From the NCBI RefSeq assembly GCF_001548375.1, contig NZ_AP017295.1, positions 5,780,001 to 5,844,000 on the forward strand: a DNA stretch of 64,000 nt, read 5' to 3'. Every line of letters begins with the position of its first letter. Position 1 is the stretch's first letter. This document shows positions 18,526-26,930 of this stretch, piece by piece. Below the pieces are notes generated by a model. That model saw only the letters and a program-made list of their open reading frames with translations, did not search any database and was not told the origin of the DNA. The position numbers were made by a program, and so were the translations under genes. This DNA is from Nostoc sp. NIES-3756 (lineage in GTDB: Bacteria; Cyanobacteriota; Cyanobacteriia; Cyanobacteriales; Nostocaceae).

Positions 18526-18873
18526 TTACAAATTTAAAAAGGGGAAAAGCTTAAGAAGTATACTACGTATCCTGATCAAGAATATATTTTGACGGATGTT
18601 TGGGTCTAGTTTTCGGGGTGGACTAGTTTGTAGCTTTTCTTGTAATTGGACGTATTCGGCAGCAGATAGAGGCGAGCCATCTATAGGCGATCGCGCATCT
18701 ATAATAATTTCTGTACGTAAAATTTCTTCTGGCGTATCTTCTGCTGGTGGAAATGCCATTACTAAGTTTCCCCAGTTACTACTCAACCAAACCAAAATAC
18801 TGCTGCTAAGAGTTAAAATCAGCAACCTCATCCACTTCATAGACAATTCAGTAAAATTCTTCATCAACACCAT
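18526..18873 (-). CDS. Conserved hypothetical protein with N-terminal membrane anchor
   Basis: 115 aa. A hydrophobic segment LLILTLSSSILVWLSSNWG (about residues 17-35) looks like a signal anchor or signal peptide. The rest is soluble: AFPPAEDTPEEILRTEIIID, then ARSPIDGSPLSAAEYVQLQE, and a C-terminal IRQNIFLIRIRSILLKLFPF. The middle part has the look of a conserved cyanobacterial family, but I cannot name it. Internal ATGs (MKNFTEL at residue 4, MKWMRLL at residue 12) are alternative starts; the latter gives a more standard signal peptide. Function unknown. Confidence 0.7.
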   Translation of the reverse strand: MVLMKNFTELSMKWMRLLILTLSSSILVWLSSNWGNLVMAFPPAEDTPEEILRTEIIIDARSPIDGSPLSAAEYVQLQEKLQTSPPRKLDPNIRQNIFLIRIRSILLKLFPFLNL

Positions 18874-19356
18874 AAAATACCTCTTTTTACTGATGTTTTG
18901 ATTTCATCTTCCAAGGATATAACTCCTTATTGACCACCAGTATGTAGTTAATTTATTCTGCGTAGTAGAAATAAAGATTATCGTTGTGTGTGTCTGCGAA
19001 TTATCATTTGTATGTTTATCAAGCTACTACTCAAAAGTTTTTATTTTGAGGAGAAGAAAACTTGCCCAAGTAGCACGCTTGTAACATATTTAATTTTCTT
19101 ATATATCAGGACAAAATCACACTCAAGTATCAATTTTGGAAAGTTTACGATTATGGGACACTAGGATGAGGTAAAACCCTTTATCACTAGTGTCCTGAAA
19201 TACAACCTTACTTAAAATTTGTGTTTGATTAAGTTCCTGGTGAGATTTTGACGAATTTTAGCTATGCAATGAGGCAGTGTTTTTGTTCAAACTCGATACC
19301 TTTAGCAAGATAGCAAACTCTTGTCACAAATCCTTTTTAGGAACTATATCAGCTAT
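18874..19356. other. Intergenic region with a long hairpin
   Basis: 483 bp, AT-rich. The only structure I can support is an imperfect 40-bp palindrome at 19156-19195 with arms GGACACTAG (19156-19164) and CTAGTGTCC (19187-19195) and partial pairing inside. It could be a repeat or a terminator. No gene is visible. Confidence 0.5.
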
Positions 19357-19569
19357 CTAAGGAGTAGTAGTAGGACTAGCGGTTGGGGTAGCCGCAGGGG
19401 TAGTAGCCGCAGGGGTAGTAGCCGCAGGTGTTGCGGCTCCGGTGTCAGTTGGCTCACCTGTAGCAGCAGGGGTAGTTGTGGTGTCGCCAGCGCCGCCGCC
19501 ACCTTCGCAGGCTCCGAGAAATGCAGCCAGACTTAACATTAGAGCAAAACCGAAGATTTTAGTTCTCAT
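19357..19569 (-). CDS. Small Ala/Thr/Pro-rich lipoprotein
   Basis: 70 aa. A basic start (MRTK), hydrophobic FGFALMLSLAAFLG and the cysteine at residue 21 in LAAFLGAC form a lipobox, so a lipoprotein of 50 residues after processing is predicted. The mature part begins with a Gly-rich stretch (CEGGGGAG) and then is almost only Ala, Thr and Pro in repeats such as PAATTPAATTPAAT. Such tails are usually unstructured spacers or glycosylation targets. It has an AGGAG before the start. The plus-strand frame over it is a shadow. Function unknown. Confidence 0.8.
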   Translation of the reverse strand: MRTKIFGFALMLSLAAFLGACEGGGGAGDTTTTPAATGEPTDTGAATPAATTPAATTPAATPTASPTTTP

Positions 19570-19894
19570 AACTCCTCTTTCACCAATTGTGGCAATAAAA
19601 TTTTTCGCCTGTTGAATACGATAACCTATTTATTGCAGCTTTTTAAAACGTTATATATTACATATTTATTTGATTTAGTTATTATGTACAAGACTGATTA
19701 GTAGCATTTGCATTGAAAATAGGGACTGCGGACACTGCTGAGTGTCAGCATTGAAAATTAATTGTTTTTCCTTTCCTTGTGCTTTGCTGTTCTATATCTG
19801 GGATTACCAGTCTTTCTGACACTGAGGGAGAGTTTAACCTTAGCAAAATTAGATAAACAGTTTAAAATACAGTATTTTATATCTAAAAAAACTT
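19570..19894. other. Intergenic region between the lipoprotein gene and the ftsL-like gene
   Basis: 325 bp with two divergent genes at its ends, so it should hold both promoters. A short direct repeat (GCATTGAAAAT) occurs near 19710 and 19749. No gene, terminator or named operator is visible. Confidence 0.5.
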
Positions 19895-20563
19895 ATGGCT
19901 GCTGTTCGTAAATCTAGTATTTCTACAAGTGGTAGTTGGTTTCGGCGAGGTTCTAGCCCATCTTTAAGAAAGCGGCGGACTAGTCCAGGAGTAGCAGTAC
20001 GTAATGATTCTACATCTGCTGAGTCATCAAAAGCCCCTAAAAGACAAGGGCGTTTCATGAAAAATGTATCTTCCCCAGTAAATACCAGCATAAAAGGTTC
20101 GGTAGCACCAACTTCTAATATTAAAGTTCAGCCAAACTCAAGACCAAAAAATATTCAATCTAGTTCTGCGGCTGTGTCTGTAGTACCCACCGCCAAAGCA
20201 TTACCTGCGTGGTTGCTGCAACTACACAGCATACATCGTTATTCCTCAATTGCGGCGTTCTTATTAGTAGCGGCAACGTTGGGTGTTTATGGATGGACAG
20301 TATATACCCAAGAACTCTGGGGTCAAAATTACAGCAGATTACAAAAATTACAGCGAGATGAACGTCAAATTACCACAACCAATGCGACCCTAACTCACAA
20401 AATGGCCGAGGAAGCAGAATCGCAAGCGGCGGGGCTGGTATCACCAACTCCAGCAAAAACGATTTTCTTATCTCCAGTCCCTCATAAACCAGATGTAGTC
20501 ATCCCTAGCCCTACACCAAGCTCACAAACACAATCTTTAAATTCTCCTAAGTTGGGATATTAA
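19895..20563 (+). CDS. FtsL-like single-pass membrane protein upstream of ftsI
   Basis: 222 aa. A long basic, Ser-rich cytoplasmic region (residues 1-105) is followed by one membrane helix (SIAAFLLVAATLGVYGWTVY, about 123-142). Next is a short coiled-coil-like stretch (NYSRLQKLQRDERQITTTNA, about 149-168) and a Pro/Ser-rich periplasmic tail. This topology matches FtsL/DivIC-class division proteins, which pair with FtsI; the gene lies 139 bp upstream of ftsI on the same strand. Sequence conservation is low, so the call rests on topology and position. Starts ATG at 19895. Confidence 0.7.
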   Translation: MAAVRKSSISTSGSWFRRGSSPSLRKRRTSPGVAVRNDSTSAESSKAPKRQGRFMKNVSSPVNTSIKGSVAPTSNIKVQPNSRPKNIQSSSAAVSVVPTAKALPAWLLQLHSIHRYSSIAAFLLVAATLGVYGWTVYTQELWGQNYSRLQKLQRDERQITTTNATLTHKMAEEAESQAAGLVSPTPAKTIFLSPVPHKPDVVIPSPTPSSQTQSLNSPKLGY

Positions 20564-20569
20564 TTAAGG

Positions 20570-20690
20570 TGCTGGGTGCTGAGTGCTGAGTTCTGGGTAG
20601 GGAGATGAAGAAAAAATACTAATAACTATGGACTGTTGACTATGGACTAATGACTGTTGACTATGGACTATGGACTATTGACTAAACTAA
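20570..20690. repeat. Heptad repeat block between the ftsL-like gene and ftsI
   Basis: Copies of GGTGCTG/AGTGCTG-like heptads near 20571-20600, then GACTATG and GACTGTT heptads in tandem at about 20625-20685. STRR family; ends 13 bp before the ftsI start codon. Confidence 0.8.
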
Positions 20691-20702
20691 CTGAGCAGGG
20701 TA

Positions 20703-22538
20703 ATGCAAAAGTCACCAAGTAGATTAAAGTTCAGAAAATTTCAAAAGCCAGAGTTTACTAGACGCAAACGGGTATCGAGAAAGGTGGAAACGAAGACAAG
20801 TTTCGCCAATACTCAAGAGGAGTCGTCTGTAAATATCAGAACTCGGCTTTTGACTGTGTGGGCTATATTGATGGCTGCTGGAGTGGGGTTGGCAATCAAT
20901 ATATATAACCTACAGATTATCCAGGGGCAAAAACTGACAGAACGGGCGCGGAGTCAACAAATGGTGAATTTACGCCCTTATATGCCCCGGCGCTTGGTGG
21001 TGGATCGCAATGATAATGTTTTAGCTGTCGATCGCCCTGTTTATACTTTATATGCTCACCCTAAGTTATTTAAAAAGACTAATGAAGAAATTAGCGATCG
21101 CCTAGCCCCTATTATTAACAGAAACCCTGCTGATTTAGTCAAAATTTTCCAAGGTAAAAAAAGCGGTATTACTCTTACTGCTGACTTACCAGAAGAACTA
21201 GCAGATCGCGTCAGAGCATTAGGCTTAGATGGGTTAGAGATGATCCCTAAATATTCCCGCTATTATCCCCAGGATGACTTGGCGGCGGATGTCATTGGCT
21301 ATGTAGATGCTGATCGTCGTGGACAAGCTGGCGTAGAATATAGCCAAGAGAAATGGCTAGAACGGACTGTAAAATCAGTCCGCTTAAGTAGATCAGGTAA
21401 TGGAGCGTTAATGCCTGATTATGCTCCTGAAGGTTTTTTAAATTCTGATGATCTGCGGATGCAGTTAACTATTGACACCCGTTTGCAGAGGGCTACACGG
21501 AATGCACTCAAACAACAGTTAGAAAATTTTGGGGGGAAACGGGGAGCGGTAATTGTTATGGATGCGACGGATGGTTCTATCCTCGCTTTAGTGTCACAAC
21601 CCAGCTATAACCCTAATGAATACTCGAAGGCGGATATTTCTCTGTTCAAGAACTGGACGGTAGCGGATCTCTATGAACCGGGTTCGACTTTTAAACCGTT
21701 GAATGTGGCGATCGCTCTAGAAAACGGTGTCATTAAAGCTGATGATGTGTTTAATGATTCCGGTGCAATTCGCATTGGTTCTCATACGATTAGAAACGCT
21801 CAACGCAACAGTTACGGACGCATCAACATCGCCCAAATTCTGCAAAACTCCAGCAATATTGGGATGGTGGAAATGATGCAACGCTTAAAGCCTTCGATTT
21901 ACTACAATTGGCTGGAACGTTTAGGACTGGGGCAACCCGTAGACACTGATTTACCTTTTGCCGTGGGTGGTACACTCAAAAGTCAAGAAAAATTTATTAC
22001 TTCTGCCATTGAACCTGCAACTACCTCCTTTGGGCAAGGTTTTTCTTTAACACCCTTACAACTAGTGCAAATGCACGGGGCTTTGGCCAACGGTGGTAAA
22101 TTGGTAACACCTCATGTTGTCCGGGGATTAATTGATACTAAAGGACAAGTTCACTACACACCCAACCTCCCAGCACCAAGGCAAATTTTTTCAGCCGCCA
22201 CCACCCAAAAAGTTGTGGAAATGATGGAAACCGTGGTGACAGAGGGAACTGGAAAGCCTGCCAAAATTCCTGGCTATCGTATCGCTGGTAAAACAGGTAC
22301 AGCTCAAAAAGCCAGTCCTAACGGTGGTTACATTGTTGGCGCTCGGATTACCAGTTTTGTTGCTATTCTACCCGTTGAATCCCCACGTTATGTAATTTTG
22401 GCACTAGTCGATGAACCAAAAGGCGCAAACGCCTACGGTTCTACAGTTGCAGCTCCCATCGTGAAATCCGTCATGGAAGCACTCATCCCCATCGAACGCC
22501 TAGCGCCTAGTCAGGTGATTGAGGAGAAAAAAGAGTAG
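20703..22538 (+). CDS. ftsI: Class B penicillin-binding protein, septal transpeptidase (PBP2/FtsI)
   Basis: 611 aa. Cross-links septal peptidoglycan in the periplasm. A basic N-terminus and one membrane helix (LLTVWAILMAAGVGLAINIY, about 48-67) are followed by the pedestal domain and the transpeptidase domain. Active-site motifs are intact: SxxK at S328 (GSTFKPL), SxN at S383-N385 (SSN) and KTGT at 530-533. Length fits FtsI. No PASTA domains. It is preceded by the ftsL-like gene and a repeat block that separates them. Family and active site are certain; assignment to septum rather than elongation rests on the N-terminal size and neighbour. Confidence 0.95.
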   Translation: MQKSPSRLKFRKFQKPEFTRRKRVSRKVETKTSFANTQEESSVNIRTRLLTVWAILMAAGVGLAINIYNLQIIQGQKLTERARSQQMVNLRPYMPRRLVVDRNDNVLAVDRPVYTLYAHPKLFKKTNEEISDRLAPIINRNPADLVKIFQGKKSGITLTADLPEELADRVRALGLDGLEMIPKYSRYYPQDDLAADVIGYVDADRRGQAGVEYSQEKWLERTVKSVRLSRSGNGALMPDYAPEGFLNSDDLRMQLTIDTRLQRATRNALKQQLENFGGKRGAVIVMDATDGSILALVSQPSYNPNEYSKADISLFKNWTVADLYEPGSTFKPLNVAIALENGVIKADDVFNDSGAIRIGSHTIRNAQRNSYGRINIAQILQNSSNIGMVEMMQRLKPSIYYNWLERLGLGQPVDTDLPFAVGGTLKSQEKFITSAIEPATTSFGQGFSLTPLQLVQMHGALANGGKLVTPHVVRGLIDTKGQVHYTPNLPAPRQIFSAATTQKVVEMMETVVTEGTGKPAKIPGYRIAGKTGTAQKASPNGGYIVGARITSFVAILPVESPRYVILALVDEPKGANAYGSTVAAPIVKSVMEALIPIERLAPSQVIEEKKE

Positions 22539-22559
22539 GGAACTGAGTGCTGAGTGATG

Positions 22560-22650
22560 AGTGGGTTTTTCAGTGAACAGTTACCAGTCAACAGTAAATA
22601 TCACCTGATAACTGATGGCTGATAACTGTCAAATGATAAATGACTACCTC
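22560..22650. repeat. Degenerate heptad repeats after ftsI
   Basis: GTGAACAGTTACCAGTCAACAG followed by CTGATAACTGATGGCTGATAACTG: related STRR-type heptads with decay. No gene. Confidence 0.55.
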
Positions 22651-22684
22651 TAGACTTAATCTTTCTTTATAACTCCAGAAAGAG

Positions 22685-22698
22685 GTAGACAATGTTAC
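22685..22698 (+). promoter_or_regulatory. Candidate NtcA box (GTA-N8-TAC)
   Basis: GTAGACAATGTTAC matches the NtcA consensus exactly and lies 81 bp upstream of the favoured start of the iron enzyme gene. A canonical -10 box 22 bp downstream is not evident, so this is a weak prediction. A 15-bp palindrome GTGAAATTATTTCAC follows at 22724-22738. Confidence 0.4.
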
Positions 22699-22765
22699 TC
22701 GTGTGGAATCTTAGATATTAAAGGTGAAATTATTTCACGCTTTTGCTTTACTCACCAAAGATTCC

Positions 22766-23872
22766 ATGCAAAGCAATATAATCATGTTCCCAATTGTTGA
22801 GGTCGCAAGGCAAAGTACACAGGTAAAGGAAAAATATTTGACTGAGTACGACCATGCTGAGCAGCAGTTTTTACTACTTTTGGCAACTGAGGATTTAGAT
22901 AATAATTTAGCTCAACAAACTACTATTGTCAGTAGTTTTGAGAAGGCAGTTTCCACAGCAATTAATGCTGCTTATGAAGCTGATAGTCAAGATGATTTAG
23001 CACATCGGTTTTTGCAACGTATACTCTATCGGATTAATCGGCTCAATCTGTTTTGGTATGATGACTTGCAGCATTATACAAATGAGCGATCGCTATATTT
23101 ATCCTCTTGTCGCAATCAAATAGAAGCTGCTTGGCAAAAGTGGGAACTTGCACAAATTGATGTTGCAGCACTACAAAAGCTAGATGTTAAACAGGCTTTA
23201 ATCGACCGTGCTAACGCTGATTTAGACCCACCATTATCAGCAGCTAGTCGTTATATCCGTGAAGAAATGACCGAAACTGGCTACCGTCATTTGTTGGCGA
23301 TCGGTTCTTTTGATGGCTTGGTTGAAGGTAGTCGTCTTTCTAGAATTTTAGGTGGTACTGCCAATGAGGTGCAGTGTACGTTGGTGCGGGTACTGTTGGA
23401 AGAATATGGCAATGGGCGTTTATCTCGCAAGCACTCGACCTTTTTCGCGCAAATGTTGGCTGAATTTGGGATGAACACTGAACCAGAAGGATATTTTGAT
23501 TTAGTTCCTTGGGAAGTGTTAGCTTGCGCCAATCATAACTTTTTACTGACTGAACGCAGACGTTATTACCTACGCTACAGTGGCGGACTGACTTACTTTG
23601 AAGTGGCTGGCCCTGCGGCTTATCGCAACTATCTAGCCGCAGCACAAAGATTAGGCTTATCTAATGCGGCGATGGGTTATTGGGAATTACACATCAAAGA
23701 GGATGAGCGTCATGGACAGTGGATGTTAGAGGATGTGGCTTTACCTTTGGTGGAACGTTACCCCAAAGAGGCGTGGGAGTTGGTGCTAGGGTACGACCAA
23801 GAGAAATTAATGAGCGATCGCGCTGCTGAAGCTGTTGTCCGTTCCATTCGCCAAGCTGAAGCAGTTAATTAA
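22766..23872 (+). CDS. Heme-oxygenase-fold iron-containing redox enzyme family protein
   Basis: About 368 aa from the ATG at 22766 (a GTG at 22724 would add 14). The C-terminal two-thirds matches the HDO type of iron-dependent enzymes: candidate metal ligands in LLEEYGNGRLSRKHSTFF and in WELHIKEDERHGQWM. Family members cut C-C or C-N bonds or oxidise substrates with a cofactor formed from two irons. The N-terminal third is a helical extension I do not recognise. The substrate is unknown. It is followed at 117 bp by a methyltransferase gene on the same strand, and a candidate NtcA box lies upstream. Family call good, function open. Confidence 0.8.
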   Translation: MQSNIIMFPIVEVARQSTQVKEKYLTEYDHAEQQFLLLLATEDLDNNLAQQTTIVSSFEKAVSTAINAAYEADSQDDLAHRFLQRILYRINRLNLFWYDDLQHYTNERSLYLSSCRNQIEAAWQKWELAQIDVAALQKLDVKQALIDRANADLDPPLSAASRYIREEMTETGYRHLLAIGSFDGLVEGSRLSRILGGTANEVQCTLVRVLLEEYGNGRLSRKHSTFFAQMLAEFGMNTEPEGYFDLVPWEVLACANHNFLLTERRRYYLRYSGGLTYFEVAGPAAYRNYLAAAQRLGLSNAAMGYWELHIKEDERHGQWMLEDVALPLVERYPKEAWELVLGYDQEKLMSDRAAEAVVRSIRQAEAVN

Positions 23873-23989
23873 AAGTTTCTTTATCTTGTGCTAATAACAT
23901 CATTTCTTTAGTGGTAATTCATCACTAAAGGAATATTGTTGTCTAAATTTTCTGCAAATTAACTAACATTAAGGTTGAAGTAATATCCC

Positions 23990-24682
23990 ATGAAAGACAT
24001 TTTCTTTTGTCCTGAAGAGTCTAATTTCTATTCAAACTGTATAGAGAATTTCATCCTCAGAAATTCTGATGATGCCGATTCCATTGTTGAATTTGGCTCA
24101 GGAGATGGCAGTCCTGTAATTAACTCACTACTCAGAAATAAATTTAATGGTGTTATTCATGGATTTGAGTTAAATACTTCTGCGTGGAAAGCTGCTAATC
24201 TCACAATTGATGAATATAATCTTACAGACAAATATGTAGTGAATAATTCATGTTTATTTGAATCTGGCACACCTGACGCTAACTACCTCATTGCTAATCC
24301 CCCCTATTTACCAGCACCAGATAAAGATATTTATATGCCCTTGTTATTTGGCGGTGAAGATGGCGCAGCTATTACCAATGAGCTTTTATCCTTAGGCTAC
24401 GACAATGTGTTACTTCTAGTTTCTAGTTTTTCTAATCCTCTGAGTACGATCGCACAAGCGCAAGAACATGGATATCATATTAGTAATTTCGTAATTCTAC
24501 CTTTAAAATTTGGTTATTATAGCTCAGAACCAAAAGTGAAAAACCACATAGAAGAATTGCGAAAACATAATATGGCGTTCTATTCTGGAGACTATTATTT
24601 CTTGGCAGGTGTACTATTTCAACAAGACAATTCTACAATTGATTTATCTAAAGAGTTAACCCAAGTAATGATGAGTTTATAA
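23990..24682 (+). CDS. SAM-dependent methyltransferase of the PrmC/HemK type
   Basis: 230 aa. Motif I is VEFGSGDGSPVIN (about 33-45), an acidic residue follows in GFELNTSAWKAAN, and motif IV is NPPY (ANPPYLPAPD, about 103-112). NPPY marks transfer to an amide or amino nitrogen, as in PrmC glutamine methylation or N6-adenine methylation. The N-terminal substrate-binding domain of true PrmC is missing, so the target differs. It is probably cotranscribed with the iron enzyme 117 bp upstream and may modify the same product; this is inference. Confidence 0.8.
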   Translation: MKDIFFCPEESNFYSNCIENFILRNSDDADSIVEFGSGDGSPVINSLLRNKFNGVIHGFELNTSAWKAANLTIDEYNLTDKYVVNNSCLFESGTPDANYLIANPPYLPAPDKDIYMPLLFGGEDGAAITNELLSLGYDNVLLLVSSFSNPLSTIAQAQEHGYHISNFVILPLKFGYYSSEPKVKNHIEELRKHNMAFYSGDYYFLAGVLFQQDNSTIDLSKELTQVMMSL

Positions 24683-24693
24683 TTGGATGAAGT

Positions 24694-24744
24694 TCGTAGT
24701 AAGGACTTTAGTCCTTTACTTCTAAGCTCTCAAGTGCTTACTAC
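24694..24744. repeat. Short relative of the inverted-repeat element at 50548-50682
   Basis: Starts TCGTAGTAAGGACTTTAGTC and ends CTTACTAC, with a 12-bp palindrome GGACTTTAGTCC at 24703-24714. It sits between converging genes and may end transcription. Confidence 0.65.
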
Positions 24745-24755
24745 AAAATATCATC

Positions 24756-25859
24756 CTACCTCTGATAAGTATACTTTAACGTTTCTTCTATAGAACCTAC
24801 ACGCTGATATAATACTATTAGTTTGTGAGATGTAGTTTTTCTCGTTGCCAACATCTCTTTTAATGGTTTTAATAAATTAACATCAGGGTCATCTTGCAAT
24901 GCAGATTCAGCCGCTTGCAAAACTGCTGTTGCGTTGGTCAATATATCTTCTGCATCAAAGCCAAATTTTGCAGACCATTGATGTAGATGTGCGTCGGGAG
25001 TTATCGCTCTACCTGTTAAAGATTCATCTAAGATTAAACCTTTTAATAAAGCCAACAATGCCGCATAAATAGAGAAATCATCACAACTATCAAAAGCTTT
25101 AAATTCAATTCTACCTATTTCCGCAGGTAGACGAGCTACTTTTGTTAATGATGGCATACTATTTATTAATTGGTCTTTATCCGAAACAAATACTAAAGTA
25201 GCAGGTCTTTTTCCAGTTCTAATAAATGTTCTGTAAGATAAACCATTCCACAGCTTACCATCATAAAATGGTGAACTATAACTAAAAGGTACAATATAAG
25301 GACTGTAATAGGTTAACTTTTGACCGATATCAATTACACGTTCAATTGGTAAATCAGCGACAGAAATATTTAAGTCTGGGCCGTATGAAACCATGTAAAT
25401 ACTAGCAGTTTGCTCATCTGGATAAGCTTGCAACTGTTGAATTTCATATTCATTTAATGGTGGATAAGGTATAAAAGAAGTTTTATAAGGATGAAAACTA
25501 GTTAAAACTGGTGAAAAACCAAATTCAGCAGCAACATCACATAATAAATTAAAACTGTCTGATAATTCTTTAATACTACTTTGAATATCAGAGTGGATAG
25601 TGGTTCTAATTTCTATCCCCTTTGATAAACAATCAATTACCTCATCTGAATCAGCAAATCTTTCAAAACCCTCAATATACCATCGCTTTTTCCTAATACC
25701 CGCATCACCCACACGTAATTGCAGATGATCATTAGGGTATGTAGGTAGTCTTTCTACAATTTGATTGAAGTCTGCAAATTTTGTTGACGCAAAATCAGCA
25801 AACTTTCCTTCTTTGTCCAGGAAAGCGACTTCATGTTCGATACCAAATGAAAATAGCAT
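24756..25859 (-). CDS. GCS2-type glutamate-cysteine ligase family protein
   Basis: 367 aa. Begins MLFSFGIEHEVAFLDKEGKF, the FGxEhE start typical of the glutamate-cysteine ligase 2 / carboxylate-amine ligase fold, in which the two glutamates bind metal-ATP. Other fold elements: GIEIRTTIHSDIQSSIKELS (about 87-106), YMVSYGPDLNISV, and RIEFKAFDSCDDFSIYAALL (about 254-273). Family members ligate an amine to the gamma-carboxylate of glutamate or a related acid using ATP. Whether it makes gamma-glutamylcysteine is not known; the GshA of the pathway is usually another gene. It converges with the methyltransferase gene. Confidence 0.8.
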   Translation of the reverse strand: MLFSFGIEHEVAFLDKEGKFADFASTKFADFNQIVERLPTYPNDHLQLRVGDAGIRKKRWYIEGFERFADSDEVIDCLSKGIEIRTTIHSDIQSSIKELSDSFNLLCDVAAEFGFSPVLTSFHPYKTSFIPYPPLNEYEIQQLQAYPDEQTASIYMVSYGPDLNISVADLPIERVIDIGQKLTYYSPYIVPFSYSSPFYDGKLWNGLSYRTFIRTGKRPATLVFVSDKDQLINSMPSLTKVARLPAEIGRIEFKAFDSCDDFSIYAALLALLKGLILDESLTGRAITPDAHLHQWSAKFGFDAEDILTNATAVLQAAESALQDDPDVNLLKPLKEMLATRKTTSHKLIVLYQRVGSIEETLKYTYQR

Positions 25860-25989
25860 ACAACCTTAATAGAAAAAATTATCAATAGCTTGATAAAACC
25901 ATCTTACCCCAAATAGTACTGTTGCGGTTTAGCAAATGTATCTGTTTTAATTTGCACAGATTAGCTTATTGCTCTATACGTAAACTTTG

Positions 25990-26904
25990 ATGAAATACTT
26001 AAAAACAAAGTTAGCTATCAAAATATTGATTTTGGTATCATTATTACTTATATCTCAACAGGTTTTTGCTCAAAGTTGGCGACCTGTTCGCGGTAATATT
26101 CTTTATGGTATCAGTGGCATGGCACTGATTAGTCAAGAAAATTCTTCATTTAATTTTCTCATCGTCCATGACAATAAACAAACCAATCAAGAACGTTTAG
26201 CTCTTCTAACTATTAAAGGTAGAAACCAACCAGAATATTTAAGCTTAAACTGGCCTACTAACGCTCAATCCCCCATTGACTTAGAAGCTTTAACATCTAT
26301 TCCCAATACAAAAAATAATTTTATTGCTTTAAGCAGTACAGGCAAAGGCTACAATCTTAAATTAGATACCAATAATAAAAGTATTTCTGTTTTGAAAGAG
26401 TTTGAATTACCAGGAATAGTTAAAGGTAGTAATTTTGAAGCATTTGCCCTGCAAAATATAGAAGGTAAATTAGTAGCAGTTTGGGCGCACAGAGGGGAAG
26501 GAAAAGAAGCTGCTACTATTTATTGGGGACTTTTAAATGTCAATGAATATCAAATTACGCTTGCAGGTTCTGCCAAATTAAAAGTACCCTTTCCTGCTGG
26601 GAATGTGCGCCATATTTCTGATATCAAAGTAGACTCAGCCGGGGTTGTATATGTCGCTTCCGCTAGTGATGCTGGAGATAATGGCCCATTTCAATCGGCT
26701 ATTTATGTTGCAGGTTACTTAGGTTTACGTGATAACAAAGTTATTTGGCAACAAAATTCTCAAATGATCCCACTCTACCGCTTCAATTATCATAAAGTTG
26801 AAGGGATAGAATTAATTCCCGGTGCAGATGGGGGCATAGTTGTAGGCACAGATGATGAAAACCTTGGCGCTTATGTTTATCTGTTGGGAGATAATGTATT
26901 GTAA
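25990..26904 (+). CDS. Exported hypothetical protein, probable beta-propeller
   Basis: About 304 aa from the ATG at 25990 (the TTG three bases earlier is an unlikely start). A signal peptide (KTKLAIKILILVSLLLISQQ, then VFAQ) predicts export. The mature part shows repeating strands and phrases typical of beta-propellers, such as LEALTSIPNTKNNFIALSST and ISDIKVDSAGVVYVASASDA, then VEGIELIPGADGGIVVGTDD. No enzyme motif is seen. It diverges from the GCS2-type ligase gene. A hairpin follows directly. Confidence 0.72.
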   Translation: MKYLKTKLAIKILILVSLLLISQQVFAQSWRPVRGNILYGISGMALISQENSSFNFLIVHDNKQTNQERLALLTIKGRNQPEYLSLNWPTNAQSPIDLEALTSIPNTKNNFIALSSTGKGYNLKLDTNNKSISVLKEFELPGIVKGSNFEAFALQNIEGKLVAVWAHRGEGKEAATIYWGLLNVNEYQITLAGSAKLKVPFPAGNVRHISDIKVDSAGVVYVASASDAGDNGPFQSAIYVAGYLGLRDNKVIWQQNSQMIPLYRFNYHKVEGIELIPGADGGIVVGTDDENLGAYVYLLGDNVL

Positions 26905-26924
26905 AGACGCGATGCTTCGCGTCT
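26905..26924. terminator. Hairpin between converging genes
   Basis: AGACGCGA (26905-26912) pairs with TCGCGTCT (26917-26924), loop 4 nt. It lies between the propeller gene (plus) and ychF (minus). This AGACGCGA type is a common cyanobacterial hairpin. No strong T-run. Confidence 0.65.
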
Positions 26925-26930
26925 CTACAA

